The notes under the pieces are model-generated. The model made no database searches, was not told where the DNA came from, and saw nothing but the letters and a program-made list of their open reading frames with translations. Position numbers and translations under genes: made by a program. 64,000 nucleotides of DNA from Avibacterium volantium_A (lineage in GTDB: Bacteria; Pseudomonadota; Gammaproteobacteria; Enterobacterales; Pasteurellaceae), in assembly GCF_049366555.1 (NCBI RefSeq), contig NZ_JBMMGT010000004.1, forward strand, positions 42,666-106,665, in the 5' to 3' direction. This document shows, in pieces, positions 52,016 to 61,497 of the stretch (positions are counted from its first letter, which is position 1; every line of letters starts with the position of its first letter).

Positions 52016-54121
52016 ATGGATATTAGCGCAACACTTCAAGCAAAGGCTGAGAAATTAGGCATAGCCATTTCTCATTATGATATTGATGGCAATTTGATTT
52101 ATGCCAATCCAGAGAGTTTGGCGTATTTTATTGAGCTGCTTTCCTTACAGCGAGAAAATCCAGAGGACATAGAAAATAAAAGTGCGGTGCAATTTGATGA
52201 TGTTTTTGTGGCGCGGGAGGGAGAAACCATTGTTTATGATATTGCACGGTTAAATCTCGACAGCCATATTCTTCAAGTTACCTTATTTAATGAACAACAT
52301 CAGCCTGTAACACCACTTTCCTTTTCTAATCATCAACTTTCTTTTCCTGCGCAGCCTTTTGGCTATTATCTTTTACAGCTTTCCAGCCGCGAAAGAAACT
52401 ACCACGTTCGCCTTTTCGTTAGCCCGAAAACCGCCTATCAATCTGCGATTTTTCAACAGCAAAAAGCGTGGGGCTTGAATGTTCAGCTTTATAGTTTGCG
52501 TTCAGCACGAAATTGGGGGATTGGGGATTTTGCTGATTTGGCTTATTTGGTGGAAAAGGGCGTAATGTATGGGGCGGAATTTATCGGCATTAACCCGTTG
52601 CACGCAATGTATTCCGCTGTGCCTGAATGGGCAAGCCCTTATAGTTCGGCGTCAAGACGCTATTTGAATTGGCTTTACCTTGCCATTGACGATCTGCCTG
52701 AATATAAATTGTGTAAATCCGTGCAAAATTGGCTGAATCAAGAGAATATTCAACAGCAACTTGCAGCCTTACGACAAGCAGAGCAAGTGAATTATACAGA
52801 AATTACGCAGCTAAAATTCACCGCACTTGAGAAACTTTATGCTTATTTCCAACGTAGCCGTGCGGCAAAAATGCAGCAACGACAAAAAGCCTTTGCGGAT
52901 TTTGTTAAACAACAGGGCAAAGGCTTGTTATATCAAGGCTTATTTGAATGCTTGGATTGCCAAAGTTCCCATCAAGCCATTGAGCAAGAAAATCAAATTG
53001 GTTGGCTTGGTTGGAAACAATATCAACAACTTAATGATAAACAACGGGATAAATTAATCCGTCAGCATAAAGACCAAGTGATGTTTTATTGCTGGTTACA
53101 ATGGCTGGCGCAAGAACAGCTTAATCATCTGCAAACCTTATGCCAAGCGAAAGGAATGCGCTTAGGTATTTATGGCGATTTAGCCGTAAGTAGTTCAAGG
53201 GGTAGTGCGGATGTATGGGCTGATCCGCAGCTTTATTGCGTTGATGCTTCTGTGGGCGCGCCGCCTGATCCGCTTGGCCCAGTAGGGCAAAATTGGAATA
53301 TTCCGCCTTACAATCCGACTGAGTTAAAAACTCGCGGTTTTCAGCCTTTTATTGAATTATTGCGAGCCAATATGCAGCATTTTGGTGTGTTGCGTATTGA
53401 TCACATTATGGGGTTATTCCGCTTATGGTTTATTCCCCCTGAAAAAACCGCCGCAGATGGGCTTTACGTGCATTATCCTTTTGCTGAATTAATGGCAATT
53501 TTAGCCATTGAGAGCCAGCGTAATCAATGCCTTGTGGTGGGCGAGGATTTAGGCACTGTGCCAGATGAAGTGCGGTGGAAATTAAACGAATTTCAGATTT
53601 TTTCCTATTTTGTGCTGTATTTTGAACAGCGTAATTTGCAATATCCTGATAAGCACGCTTTCCCAATTAACGCTTTTGCTACTGTTGGCACGCACGATGT
53701 TCCGTCTTTAAGTAGCTTTTGGCATTGTCGCGATCTGGAACTTTTCGCCCAACTTGGTGTGTTACAAGGGGACGTGTTGAAACAGAAATATGATCAGCGT
53801 GTCATTGACAAACAGGCCTTACTCAATAGTCTGCACCGTGATCAATATTTGCCTGATGATTACTGGGGCGATGCCCTCACAATGGCAATGCACCAAAATT
53901 TAATGCGGGTGATCCACCTTTATTTGGCAGAAAGCCAAACCAAGCTCATTGGCGTGCAGTTAGAAAATTTATTGGAGCAAGAAATTTCCTTCAATTTACC
54001 AGGGACGTCATTGGAATATCCAAATTGGCGAATGAGATTATCTCGTTCCATTGAAGAAATCTTTTCTGACGAAAAAATCACCGCACTTTTAACCGAAATT
54101 AACCAAGCGCGTCTGCGATAA
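52016..54121 (+). CDS. malQ: 4-alpha-glucanotransferase MalQ
   Basis: This enzyme transfers maltodextrin segments between glucans (GH77). At 701 residues it resembles E. coli MalQ at 694. After an N-terminal beta domain, the catalytic barrel begins QLYSLRSARNWGIGDFADL near residue 160, the nucleophile region is VLRIDHIMGLFRLWFIP near 460, and the acid-base region is VVGEDLGTVP near 505. GTHDVPSLSSFWHCRDLE follows. I chose ATG 52016; upstream ATG codons fall inside the promoter. It opens the glycogen operon, nine bases before glgB. Confidence 0.93.
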   Translation: MDISATLQAKAEKLGIAISHYDIDGNLIYANPESLAYFIELLSLQRENPEDIENKSAVQFDDVFVAREGETIVYDIARLNLDSHILQVTLFNEQHQPVTPLSFSNHQLSFPAQPFGYYLLQLSSRERNYHVRLFVSPKTAYQSAIFQQQKAWGLNVQLYSLRSARNWGIGDFADLAYLVEKGVMYGAEFIGINPLHAMYSAVPEWASPYSSASRRYLNWLYLAIDDLPEYKLCKSVQNWLNQENIQQQLAALRQAEQVNYTEITQLKFTALEKLYAYFQRSRAAKMQQRQKAFADFVKQQGKGLLYQGLFECLDCQSSHQAIEQENQIGWLGWKQYQQLNDKQRDKLIRQHKDQVMFYCWLQWLAQEQLNHLQTLCQAKGMRLGIYGDLAVSSSRGSADVWADPQLYCVDASVGAPPDPLGPVGQNWNIPPYNPTELKTRGFQPFIELLRANMQHFGVLRIDHIMGLFRLWFIPPEKTAADGLYVHYPFAELMAILAIESQRNQCLVVGEDLGTVPDEVRWKLNEFQIFSYFVLYFEQRNLQYPDKHAFPINAFATVGTHDVPSLSSFWHCRDLELFAQLGVLQGDVLKQKYDQRVIDKQALLNSLHRDQYLPDDYWGDALTMAMHQNLMRVIHLYLAESQTKLIGVQLENLLEQEISFNLPGTSLEYPNWRMRLSRSIEEIFSDEKITALLTEINQARLR

Positions 54122-54130
54122 GAGGTTTAT

Positions 54131-56485
54131 ATGAATAAATTCCTTCCACAAGAAACCATTAATGCGTTTTTCAACGGCACACATTCCGATCCGTTTTCCG
54201 TGTTAGGTATGCACGAAACTGAAAAAGGCATTGAAATCCGCGTGTTATTGCCTGATGCGGATAAAGTCGTAATTGTTAATAAAGAAAATCAACAAAAGGT
54301 GTGCGAATTAGATTGCCTTGATGAACGTGGCTTTTTCGCCGGTGTAATGCCTGATACGCGCAGTTTTTTTGCTTATCAGCTTGAAGTTTATTGGGGCAAT
54401 GAGCCACAAATTATTGAAGATCCTTATCGCTTCCACCCAATGATTCAAGAGCTGGATAATTGGCTGTTGGCGGAAGGCTCGCATTTACGCCCTTATGAAA
54501 TTTTAGGCGCACACTTTATGCAATGCGAAGGCGTATCAGGCGTGAATTTCCGCTTATGGGCGCCGAATGCGAAGCGGGTTTCGGTGGTGGGGGATTTCAA
54601 CTACTGGGACGGTCGCCGCCACCCGATGCGTTTTCATTCCTCAAGTGGCATTTGGGAGCTGTTTATCCCTAAAGTGGCACTGGGGCAGTTGTATAAATTT
54701 GAATTATTGGATTGTAACGATCAGCTCCGTTTGAAAGCCGATCCTTATGCCTTTAGCTCACAGCTTCGTCCTGATACAGCTTCACAAATTAGCCCATTGC
54801 CAGATGTGGTGGAAATGACCGAGAAACGCCGCAAAGCGAACCAGTTCGATCAACCGATTTCTATTTATGAAGTGCATTTAGGCTCTTGGCGGCGTAATCT
54901 GGAAAATAATTTCTGGCTAGATTATGACCAAATTGCAGACGAGCTTATTCCTTATGTGAAAGAAATGGGCTTTACCCATATTGAATTTCTGCCTTTATCA
55001 GAATTTCCATTTGATGGCTCTTGGGGCTATCAGCCTATTGGACTTTATTCACCAACCAGCCGTTTTGGCACACCAGAAGGCTTTAAACGCTTAGTCGATA
55101 AAGCCCACGAAGCAGGCATTAATGTGATTTTAGATTGGGTACCAGGGCATTTTCCAAGTGATACCCACGGCTTGGTGGCCTTTGATGGCACGGCGTTGTA
55201 TGAACACGCCGATCCAAGAGAGGGCTATCATCAGGATTGGAATACCTTAATTTATAACTACGGTCGCCACGAGGTAAAAAACTTCTTATCAGGCAATGCC
55301 TTGTATTGGCTTGAGCGCTTTGGTTTAGACGGCTTGCGTGTTGATGCAGTGGCATCAATGATTTACCGTGATTACAGCCGTGCAGACGGCGAATGGATTC
55401 CAAATCAATATGGTGGCCGTGAAAATTTAGAAGCTATTGAGTTTTTAAAACATACCAATTATGTACTTGGCACGGAAAATGCGGGCGCAATCACCATTGC
55501 GGAAGAATCTACGTCCTTTGCTGGCGTTACCCACCCACCGCAAGATGGCGGTTTAGGTTTCCATTTCAAATGGAATATGGGCTGGATGAACGACACCCTT
55601 GCTTATATGAAAAGAGATCCGATTTATCGCCAACATCATCACGATCAAATGACCTTTGGAATGATGTATCAATATAGCGAAAACTTTGTGTTGCCACTTT
55701 CTCACGATGAAGTCGTACACGGCAAAGGCTCACTGATCGGCAAAATGCCGGGTGATGCGTGGCAACAATTTGCTAATTTGCGTGCTTATTATGGCTATAT
55801 GTGGGGCTATCCGGGTAAAAAATTGCTCTTTATGGGCAACGAATTTGCGCAAGGGCGTGAATGGAACTATCAAGAAAGCCTAGATTGGTTCTTGCTTGAT
55901 GAAAGTATTGGCGGCGGCTGGCATAAAGGCGTATTAAATTTAGTGCGAGATTTAAACCGCACTTATCAAAATCACCCTGAGTTATACCAGTTAGATTTCG
56001 ATCCAAAAGGCTTTAATTGGCTTGTTGTGGACGATTATCAAAATTCCGTGTTCGTGTTTGAGCGTTGTAGTCGCGATGATGAGCGCATTATTGTAATCAG
56101 TAACTTCACGCCAGTGCCACGTTATGATTATCGCTTTGGCGTGAATGAAGCAGGCGTGTATGAAGAAATTCTTAATACGGATTCTTATTTCTACCAAGGT
56201 TCTAACGTAGGCAACCAAGGGGAAGTGGTGAGTGAAGAAATTCCAAGCCACGATAAAGATCATTCTATTTCCGTAACCATTCCGCCATTGGCAACCATTT
56301 ATTTAAAATGGAAAAAGCCTGCAAAAAGTACAAAAGCAGAAAAAGTAAAAAAAGCTGAAAAAACGGATACAGCGGAAAAAGGGCAAAAGCCGAAAACAGC
56401 GAAAGCAGCAAAAACTGAAAAAGCGGCAAATGTAACGAAAGCCAATACAGCTAAAAGCAAAAAAGCCACGAATAAAAAAGCATAA
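54131..56485 (+). CDS. glgB: Glycogen branching enzyme with lysine/alanine-rich C-terminal tail
   Basis: This enzyme makes the alpha-1,6 branches of glycogen. At 784 residues it is about 55 longer than usual. It has two N-terminal beta domains (CBM48 near 130-215), then a GH13 barrel with Asp405 as nucleophile (RVDAVAS), Glu458 as acid/base (ITIAEES), and LPLSHDEVVHGKGSL near 520; the numbers 405 and 458 match E. coli GlgB. The enzyme core ends at LKWKK, residue 729. Residues 730-784 are a basic low-complexity tail with 18 lysines and 13 alanines. It follows malQ and precedes glgX by 13 bases. Confidence 0.97.
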   Translation: MNKFLPQETINAFFNGTHSDPFSVLGMHETEKGIEIRVLLPDADKVVIVNKENQQKVCELDCLDERGFFAGVMPDTRSFFAYQLEVYWGNEPQIIEDPYRFHPMIQELDNWLLAEGSHLRPYEILGAHFMQCEGVSGVNFRLWAPNAKRVSVVGDFNYWDGRRHPMRFHSSSGIWELFIPKVALGQLYKFELLDCNDQLRLKADPYAFSSQLRPDTASQISPLPDVVEMTEKRRKANQFDQPISIYEVHLGSWRRNLENNFWLDYDQIADELIPYVKEMGFTHIEFLPLSEFPFDGSWGYQPIGLYSPTSRFGTPEGFKRLVDKAHEAGINVILDWVPGHFPSDTHGLVAFDGTALYEHADPREGYHQDWNTLIYNYGRHEVKNFLSGNALYWLERFGLDGLRVDAVASMIYRDYSRADGEWIPNQYGGRENLEAIEFLKHTNYVLGTENAGAITIAEESTSFAGVTHPPQDGGLGFHFKWNMGWMNDTLAYMKRDPIYRQHHHDQMTFGMMYQYSENFVLPLSHDEVVHGKGSLIGKMPGDAWQQFANLRAYYGYMWGYPGKKLLFMGNEFAQGREWNYQESLDWFLLDESIGGGWHKGVLNLVRDLNRTYQNHPELYQLDFDPKGFNWLVVDDYQNSVFVFERCSRDDERIIVISNFTPVPRYDYRFGVNEAGVYEEILNTDSYFYQGSNVGNQGEVVSEEIPSHDKDHSISVTIPPLATIYLKWKKPAKSTKAEKVKKAEKTDTAEKGQKPKTAKAAKTEKAANVTKANTAKSKKATNKKA
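56318..56482 (+). repeat. Low-complexity Lys/Ala-coding segment of glgB
   Basis: This in-frame A-rich stretch codes for the 55-residue GlgB tail. It repeats imperfect KAEK, TAK and TEKA units (for example KAEKVKKAEK and TAKAAKTEKA). The repeats suggest growth by short slippage or duplication. On the opposite strand the same DNA opens phenylalanine-rich shadow frames. Confidence 0.8.
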
Positions 56486-56498
56486 GTAAAACGGATAA

Positions 56499-58532
56499 AT
56501 GGATAGCACAATGATCAGCACGGCAGTAGGAAAGCCTTATCCCTTAGGAAGTAGCGTTGAAATTTTGCAATATGATTCAGGTAAGAAAAAAGTGGGGTGG
56601 AATTTTGCCTTATTTTGTTCCTGTGCAGAAAATGTCAAATTATGCTTATTTTTTGATGGACAAGAATTGCCACTGGAAATGTACCAAAGCGGTGATATTT
56701 GGCATTTGTGGGTAGGCGATCTGCCCTATGGCACAGAATACGGCTTTCGGCTTGAGGGCAAAGCGGGGACATTGTGCAACCCACAAAAATTAATGCTCGA
56801 TCCTTATGCCAAAGCGGTGATCGGTAAGCCAGATTTAAGTAGTGCCGAAAAACGGCAATGGTTTTTGCTTAGTGATCCGCGAGATAACGCGCATCTTGCC
56901 CCAAAAGCCGTATTGGAAAGCGAAGCCTTTGATTGGCAAGGTGATAAACCTTTAGCTACGCCTTGGGCAGAAACCATTATTTATGAATTGCACGTTAAAG
57001 GTTTCACGCAGCTGAGAGAAGATTTGCCTGAAGCCATTCGTGGCACTTATGCGAGCTTAGCGCACCCCACAATGATTGCCTATTTAAAAGAACTCGGCAT
57101 AAGTGCGGTGGAAATTTTGCCAATAAATTATCACCTTGATGAACCGCATTTACAGGAAAAAGGCTTAGCCAATTATTGGGGATATAGCCCTTTAGCAATG
57201 TTTGCAGTGGAATCGGAATATTGGTCGGGGCAAGCTGGTACAACACCATTAAGCGAATTTAAAGCAATGGTTCGCGCACTTCACCAAGCGGGCATTGAAG
57301 TGATTTTAGATGTGGTATTCAACCACAGTATGGAATCAGAAAAACATTTTCCAACCTTTAGCCAGCGTGGAATTGATGATCGGACTTACTATTGGCAAAA
57401 CCCACAAGGGGAATATCTAAACGCCACAGGCTGCGGCAATACCTTAAATTTAGCCAATGATATCACTCGCCGTTGGGTGTTGGATTGCTTAATTTATTGG
57501 GTGGAAGAATGCCATATTGACGGTTTCCGTTTTGATCTCGCCACAGTGTTAGGCAGAGAAACCCCAGCATTTACCCAACAAGCACAGCTGTTTGCTGAAA
57601 TTGCGCAAGAGCCACGTTTACAGCACTGCAAATTTATTGCAGAACCTTGGGATATTGGCGAGGGAGGCTATCAAGTGGGCAATTTCCCGAGCTATTTTGC
57701 TGAATGGAACGATCGTTTCCGTGATGATATGTGCCGTTTTTGGCTGTGGAAAAGCGGTGAATTAGGTGGTTTTGCGCAACGTTTCGCAGGTTCAAGCGAT
57801 ATTTATCAAAATGGCGATCGCAAGCCGCATAATTCGGTGAATTTTATCACGGCGCACGATGGCTTTACCCTGTGCGATCTCACCAGTTATAACGAAAAAC
57901 ATAATCTTGCCAATGGCGAACAAAACCGTGATGGGCGTAACGAAAATTATAGTTATAACCACGGCATAGAGGGCGTGGAAAATATCCCTGATGACGTGAA
58001 ACAGCAACGCTTTTTAAGCGCTTGTGGTTTGCTAGGCAGTTTATTGTTAGCCAATGGCACGCCAATGCTGCTAGCTGGCGATGAATTTGGGCATAGCCAA
58101 CAAGGCAACAATAATGCCTATTGCCAAGATAACGAAATCACTTGGTTAAATTGGCAGAAATTTCAACCGCACTTATTTGAAGCGGTAAAACAATTTATTG
58201 CATTGCGTAAAACGATCCCAAGCCTACAACGGGATCAATGGTGGACAGATGAAAACGTGCAATGGCGCAATCCACAAGGGGAATTAATGCGAGTGGAAGA
58301 TTGGCACAATCCCCACAGCAAAGCAATGCAAATTCAATTAGATGAAGATTGGTTACTTTTAATCAATGCAAAAGCAGAATTACAAACGTTCTTGTTGCCC
58401 GAAGGGAAATGGGAAGTTGTATATTGTGGTGCGTCAGTACAAATGCAAGGAAATCGATGGGCTGTAAATGATCTCGCATTCGTATGTTGCACGAGAAAAA
58501 AGGAAATGACTATTGAGCAATCAATAAATTAA
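56499..58532 (+). CDS. glgX: Glycogen debranching enzyme GlgX
   Basis: This GH13 isoamylase-type enzyme removes short alpha-1,6 branches left by phosphorylase. At 677 residues it resembles E. coli GlgX at 657. A CBM48-like N-terminus is followed by the conserved GYSPLAMFAVE near residue 229, EVILDVVFNHSMES near 266, HIDGFRFDLATVLGRE near 336 (nucleophile Asp), FIAEPWDIGEGGYQVG near 384 (acid/base Glu) and VNFITAHDGFTLCDL near 447. ATG 56499 or 56511 may be the start; GGAT or GGATAGC precede them. It lies between glgB and glgC. Confidence 0.95.
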   Translation: MDSTMISTAVGKPYPLGSSVEILQYDSGKKKVGWNFALFCSCAENVKLCLFFDGQELPLEMYQSGDIWHLWVGDLPYGTEYGFRLEGKAGTLCNPQKLMLDPYAKAVIGKPDLSSAEKRQWFLLSDPRDNAHLAPKAVLESEAFDWQGDKPLATPWAETIIYELHVKGFTQLREDLPEAIRGTYASLAHPTMIAYLKELGISAVEILPINYHLDEPHLQEKGLANYWGYSPLAMFAVESEYWSGQAGTTPLSEFKAMVRALHQAGIEVILDVVFNHSMESEKHFPTFSQRGIDDRTYYWQNPQGEYLNATGCGNTLNLANDITRRWVLDCLIYWVEECHIDGFRFDLATVLGRETPAFTQQAQLFAEIAQEPRLQHCKFIAEPWDIGEGGYQVGNFPSYFAEWNDRFRDDMCRFWLWKSGELGGFAQRFAGSSDIYQNGDRKPHNSVNFITAHDGFTLCDLTSYNEKHNLANGEQNRDGRNENYSYNHGIEGVENIPDDVKQQRFLSACGLLGSLLLANGTPMLLAGDEFGHSQQGNNNAYCQDNEITWLNWQKFQPHLFEAVKQFIALRKTIPSLQRDQWWTDENVQWRNPQGELMRVEDWHNPHSKAMQIQLDEDWLLLINAKAELQTFLLPEGKWEVVYCGASVQMQGNRWAVNDLAFVCCTRKKEMTIEQSIN

Positions 58533-58547
58533 TGCGAGGAAAATGCA

Positions 58548-59855
58548 ATGAGCAACAGTATATCAAAATCACCAAATAAATATGATCTTGTGAAAGATAC
58601 CTTGGTGTTAATTTTAGCAGGGGGACGTGGCTCAAGACTTTATGAGCTAACAGATAAACGCGCAAAACCGGCACTTTATTTTGGCGGCAACAGACGAATT
58701 ATTGATTTTGCCTTATCCAACTGTATTAACTCAGGGCTAAACCATATTGGTGTGGTTACCCAATATGCAGCACATTCATTATTACGCCATTTGCAAAAAG
58801 GCTGGTCGTTCTTGCCACAAGAGCGTGGTGAGTTTATTGATATGTTGCCAGCACGTCAGCAAATTGATGATTCCACTTGGTATCGTGGCACGGCAGATGC
58901 GGTGTATCAAAATATGGCGATTATTCGTGATCATTACTGCCCGAAATATATTTTAATCTTAGCAGGCGACCATATTTATAAACAAGATTATAGCCAAATG
59001 TTGCTCGATCACGTTTCAAGCAATGCAAAATGTACCGTAGGCTGTATTGAAGTAGAGCGTGAAAAAGCCTGTGAATTTGGGGTAATGGCGGTAGATGAAA
59101 ATCTTAAAGTCAAAGCTTTCGTGGAAAAACCAAAAGATCCTCCAGCAATGGCAGGCAAACCAAATGTGTCTTTGGCTTCAATGGGGATTTATGTGTTTAA
59201 CGCCGATTACCTCTACGATATTTTAGAGCGTGAAGTGAACACTCCTTACACCTCCCACGATTTCGGTAAAGATGTGTTGCCAAAATGTTTAGAAGAAGGC
59301 ACGCTTTATGCCCACCCATTTAGCCGTTCTTGTATGGGACGTAACACCGATGGCGAAATTTACTGGCGTGATGTGGGAACATTGGACAGCTTCTGGCAAT
59401 CCAACATTGACTTAGTTTCTGAAAATCCACAGTTGGATATTTACGATCAACGCTGGCCGATTCGCGGTAACCCAACGCAAACTTATCCATCAAAATTCTT
59501 TTATAGTAAATCGGACATTAAGCCCGTCGATAACTGCTTGATTTCGGGGGGCTGTGTGATCACCGATGCGTCCATTAGCTATTCGGTGCTGTTTGATCGG
59601 GTTACCGTGCAAGAGGGTTCATTGGTGGATCACAGTGTGGTGTTGCCACAAGTTACTATTGGCAAAAATTGCATACTCAAACGTTGTATTGTGGATCGCC
59701 ATTCGGTGATTCCTGACGGAATGCAAATTGGCGTGGATTTAGAACTGGATAGCAAACGTTTTAGAGTGAGTAGCGGCGGTGTCGTGCTAGTTACTGCATC
59801 AATGTTAAAGAAGTTAAATGGTGAAACAGTTGCGTTTGAAGCGCATTTAGATTAA
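58548..59855 (+). CDS. glgC: Glucose-1-phosphate adenylyltransferase
   Basis: This enzyme makes ADP-glucose and is the allosteric control point of glycogen synthesis. At 435 residues it has the nucleotidyltransferase loop LAGGRGSRLYELT near residue 23, the sugar-phosphate motif FVEKPKDPP near 187, LAGDHIYKQD near 138, and a C-terminal left-handed beta-helix. The lysine of the activator region is Lys37 (TDKRAKPA), matching E. coli Lys39; the downstream FGGNRRIID has Asn where E. coli has Lys. GAGGAAAATGC precedes ATG. A hairpin lies between it and glgA. Confidence 0.97.
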   Translation: MSNSISKSPNKYDLVKDTLVLILAGGRGSRLYELTDKRAKPALYFGGNRRIIDFALSNCINSGLNHIGVVTQYAAHSLLRHLQKGWSFLPQERGEFIDMLPARQQIDDSTWYRGTADAVYQNMAIIRDHYCPKYILILAGDHIYKQDYSQMLLDHVSSNAKCTVGCIEVEREKACEFGVMAVDENLKVKAFVEKPKDPPAMAGKPNVSLASMGIYVFNADYLYDILEREVNTPYTSHDFGKDVLPKCLEEGTLYAHPFSRSCMGRNTDGEIYWRDVGTLDSFWQSNIDLVSENPQLDIYDQRWPIRGNPTQTYPSKFFYSKSDIKPVDNCLISGGCVITDASISYSVLFDRVTVQEGSLVDHSVVLPQVTIGKNCILKRCIVDRHSVIPDGMQIGVDLELDSKRFRVSSGGVVLVTASMLKKLNGETVAFEAHLD

Positions 59856-59869
59856 TACAACGTAAAGAG

Positions 59870-59910
59870 AAGTGCGGTGAAATTTTGCGAAATTTTCACC
59901 GTATTTCTCT
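59870..59910 (+). repeat. Hairpin with uptake signal between glgC and glgA
   Basis: AGAAGTGCGGTGAAA... faces ...TTTCACCGTATTTCT, giving an imperfect stem over 40 bases. One arm holds a perfect AAGTGCGGT. No adjacent T tract, so it is more likely a processing or stability element than a terminator. Confidence 0.55.
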
Positions 59911-59930
59911 GTTTTAAGGAATAAAAAAGA

Positions 59931-61364
59931 ATGAGAGTTTTACACGTTTGTTCAGAACTTTATCCGTTACTCAAAACCGGCGGATTAGCTGATGTGATGG
60001 GCGCATTACCTTTTGCGCAACAGCAAATTGGAATGGACACCCGAATTTTACTGCCTGCTTATCCTGCCATTGCTGCAGGCATTCCTAACACCGTTGTGGT
60101 GGCGGAATTTGATAATTTTGCTGGGCATATTGTGCTACGTTATGGCGAATATAACGGACTAGGCGTTTATTTAATTGACGCGCCGCATTTGTATGCCAGA
60201 GAGGGTAATCCTTACCACGATCAATGGTATAACGATTATGCTGATAACTATAAACGCTTTGCTTTGCTCGGTTGGGTTGGGGCAGAGCTTGCGGTGGGCT
60301 TAGATGCGTGGTGGCAAGCGGAAGTGGTTCACGCGCACGATTGGCACGCTGGATTAACCAGTGCCTACTTGGCGGCGAAAGGTCGCCCCGCAAAATCGGT
60401 GTTTACCATTCACAATCTCGCCTATCAAGGGGTATTTTCTTATCATCATTTATTTGAGTTAGGGCTACCTTGGGAAATGTTCAATATTAATGGCTTAGAG
60501 CTACACGGGCAAATTTCCTATTTAAAATCAGGGCTTTATTATTCCGATGTGGTTACCGCTGTTAGCCCAACCTATGCTAAAGAAATCACTACGCCAGAAT
60601 TTGGCTACGGCTTGCAAGGGTTGCTACAAACCTTAGCACATCAAGGGCGATTAATCGGCATTCTGAATGGGGTTGATGAGCAAATTTGGAACCCGAATGT
60701 GGATCAGTACATTGAAGATCATTACAAATTAAAAGCAATGACAGGCAAACGCAAAAATAAAGAAAAATTGCAGGCCTATTTCAATCTTCCACAACAATCC
60801 GATACCTTGTTATTTGTGATGGTAACCCGTTTAACGGAACAAAAAGGCGTAGATTTACTTATTCAAAGTGCCGAAACCATTGTGCAACAAGGCGGTCAGC
60901 TTGCTTTACTTGGCTCAGGCGCACCGCATTTAGAAGAAGGATTACGCCACCTTGCAGAACGTTATCCTGAAAATATCGCAGTAAAAATTGGTTACGATGA
61001 AGCCTTATCACACCTAATTATTGCGGGTGGTGATGTGATTTTAGTACCAAGCCGTTTTGAGCCTTGTGGCTTAACCCAGCTTTATGGCTTGAAATACGGC
61101 ACATTGCCATTAGTGCGCGCCACAGGCGGCTTGGCGGATACAGTGGTGGATAGCTATTCTGAAAACATCAAAGCGCGCAAAGCCACAGGATTTGTGTTTA
61201 ATGATGCCGATGCGCAAGGGTTAAGTTGGGCGATTAACAACGCCTTTGCACTTTGGCAAAAACAACGCCTATGGCAAAGCGTGCGTGTGGTTGCAATGGA
61301 GCAAGATTTCAGCTGGCAAATTGCGGCCAGACATTATCAAGATTTATATCAACGTATTTTATAG
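59931..61364 (+). CDS. glgA: Glycogen synthase
   Basis: This GT5 enzyme adds glucose from ADP-glucose to growing chains. At 477 residues it matches the family. The ADP-glucose-binding KTGGLADVMGALP begins at Lys15, HAHDWHAGLTSAYLA is near 132, FTIHNLAYQG near 154, and the C-terminal VPSRFEPCGLTQLYGLKYGTLPLVRATGGLADTV segment near 370 holds the catalytic Glu. Seventy-five bases with a hairpin separate it from glgC and 133 bases from glgP. Confidence 0.97.
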   Translation: MRVLHVCSELYPLLKTGGLADVMGALPFAQQQIGMDTRILLPAYPAIAAGIPNTVVVAEFDNFAGHIVLRYGEYNGLGVYLIDAPHLYAREGNPYHDQWYNDYADNYKRFALLGWVGAELAVGLDAWWQAEVVHAHDWHAGLTSAYLAAKGRPAKSVFTIHNLAYQGVFSYHHLFELGLPWEMFNINGLELHGQISYLKSGLYYSDVVTAVSPTYAKEITTPEFGYGLQGLLQTLAHQGRLIGILNGVDEQIWNPNVDQYIEDHYKLKAMTGKRKNKEKLQAYFNLPQQSDTLLFVMVTRLTEQKGVDLLIQSAETIVQQGGQLALLGSGAPHLEEGLRHLAERYPENIAVKIGYDEALSHLIIAGGDVILVPSRFEPCGLTQLYGLKYGTLPLVRATGGLADTVVDSYSENIKARKATGFVFNDADAQGLSWAINNAFALWQKQRLWQSVRVVAMEQDFSWQIAARHYQDLYQRIL

Positions 61365-61365
61365 C

Positions 61366-61497
61366 GTCATTATATTTTGCCTAAAATCTAAGTGCGGTGG
61401 AAAAATCTGCGATTTTAGGCTAATTTTTGTTGTGTTTTTATGCGAAAAGGATAAAAATACGCCGATTTTAAATTGAAATAGATTAGGAGAGCCATCT
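61366..61497 (+). other. glgA-glgP spacer with hairpin
   Basis: About 130 bases. CCTAAAATC near 61380 pairs with GATTTTAGG near 61412-61420, enclosing a perfect uptake signal (AAGTGCGGT near 61391). It may modulate glgP expression. A TAGGAGA ribosome site ends the spacer. Confidence 0.5.

Larger units (their letters stand above)
2934..61398. repeat. Dispersed DNA-uptake signal sequences (AAGTGCGGT)
   Basis: Roughly 45-50 perfect nine-base copies, counted by eye on both strands. Examples are 2934, 4364, 4878, 8721, 9977, 10880, 11668, 12778, 14186, 14379, 14692, 15525, 23217, 23257 and 33922. Many lie inside coding frames; others form terminators in inverted pairs. They mark DNA for preferred uptake in naturally competent Pasteurellaceae. 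Confidence 0.95.

Noticed and set aside
56299..56521. Phenylalanine-rich minus-strand frames
   Set aside because: They are the reverse of the lysine-coding A-rich tail of glgB and have no start signals.
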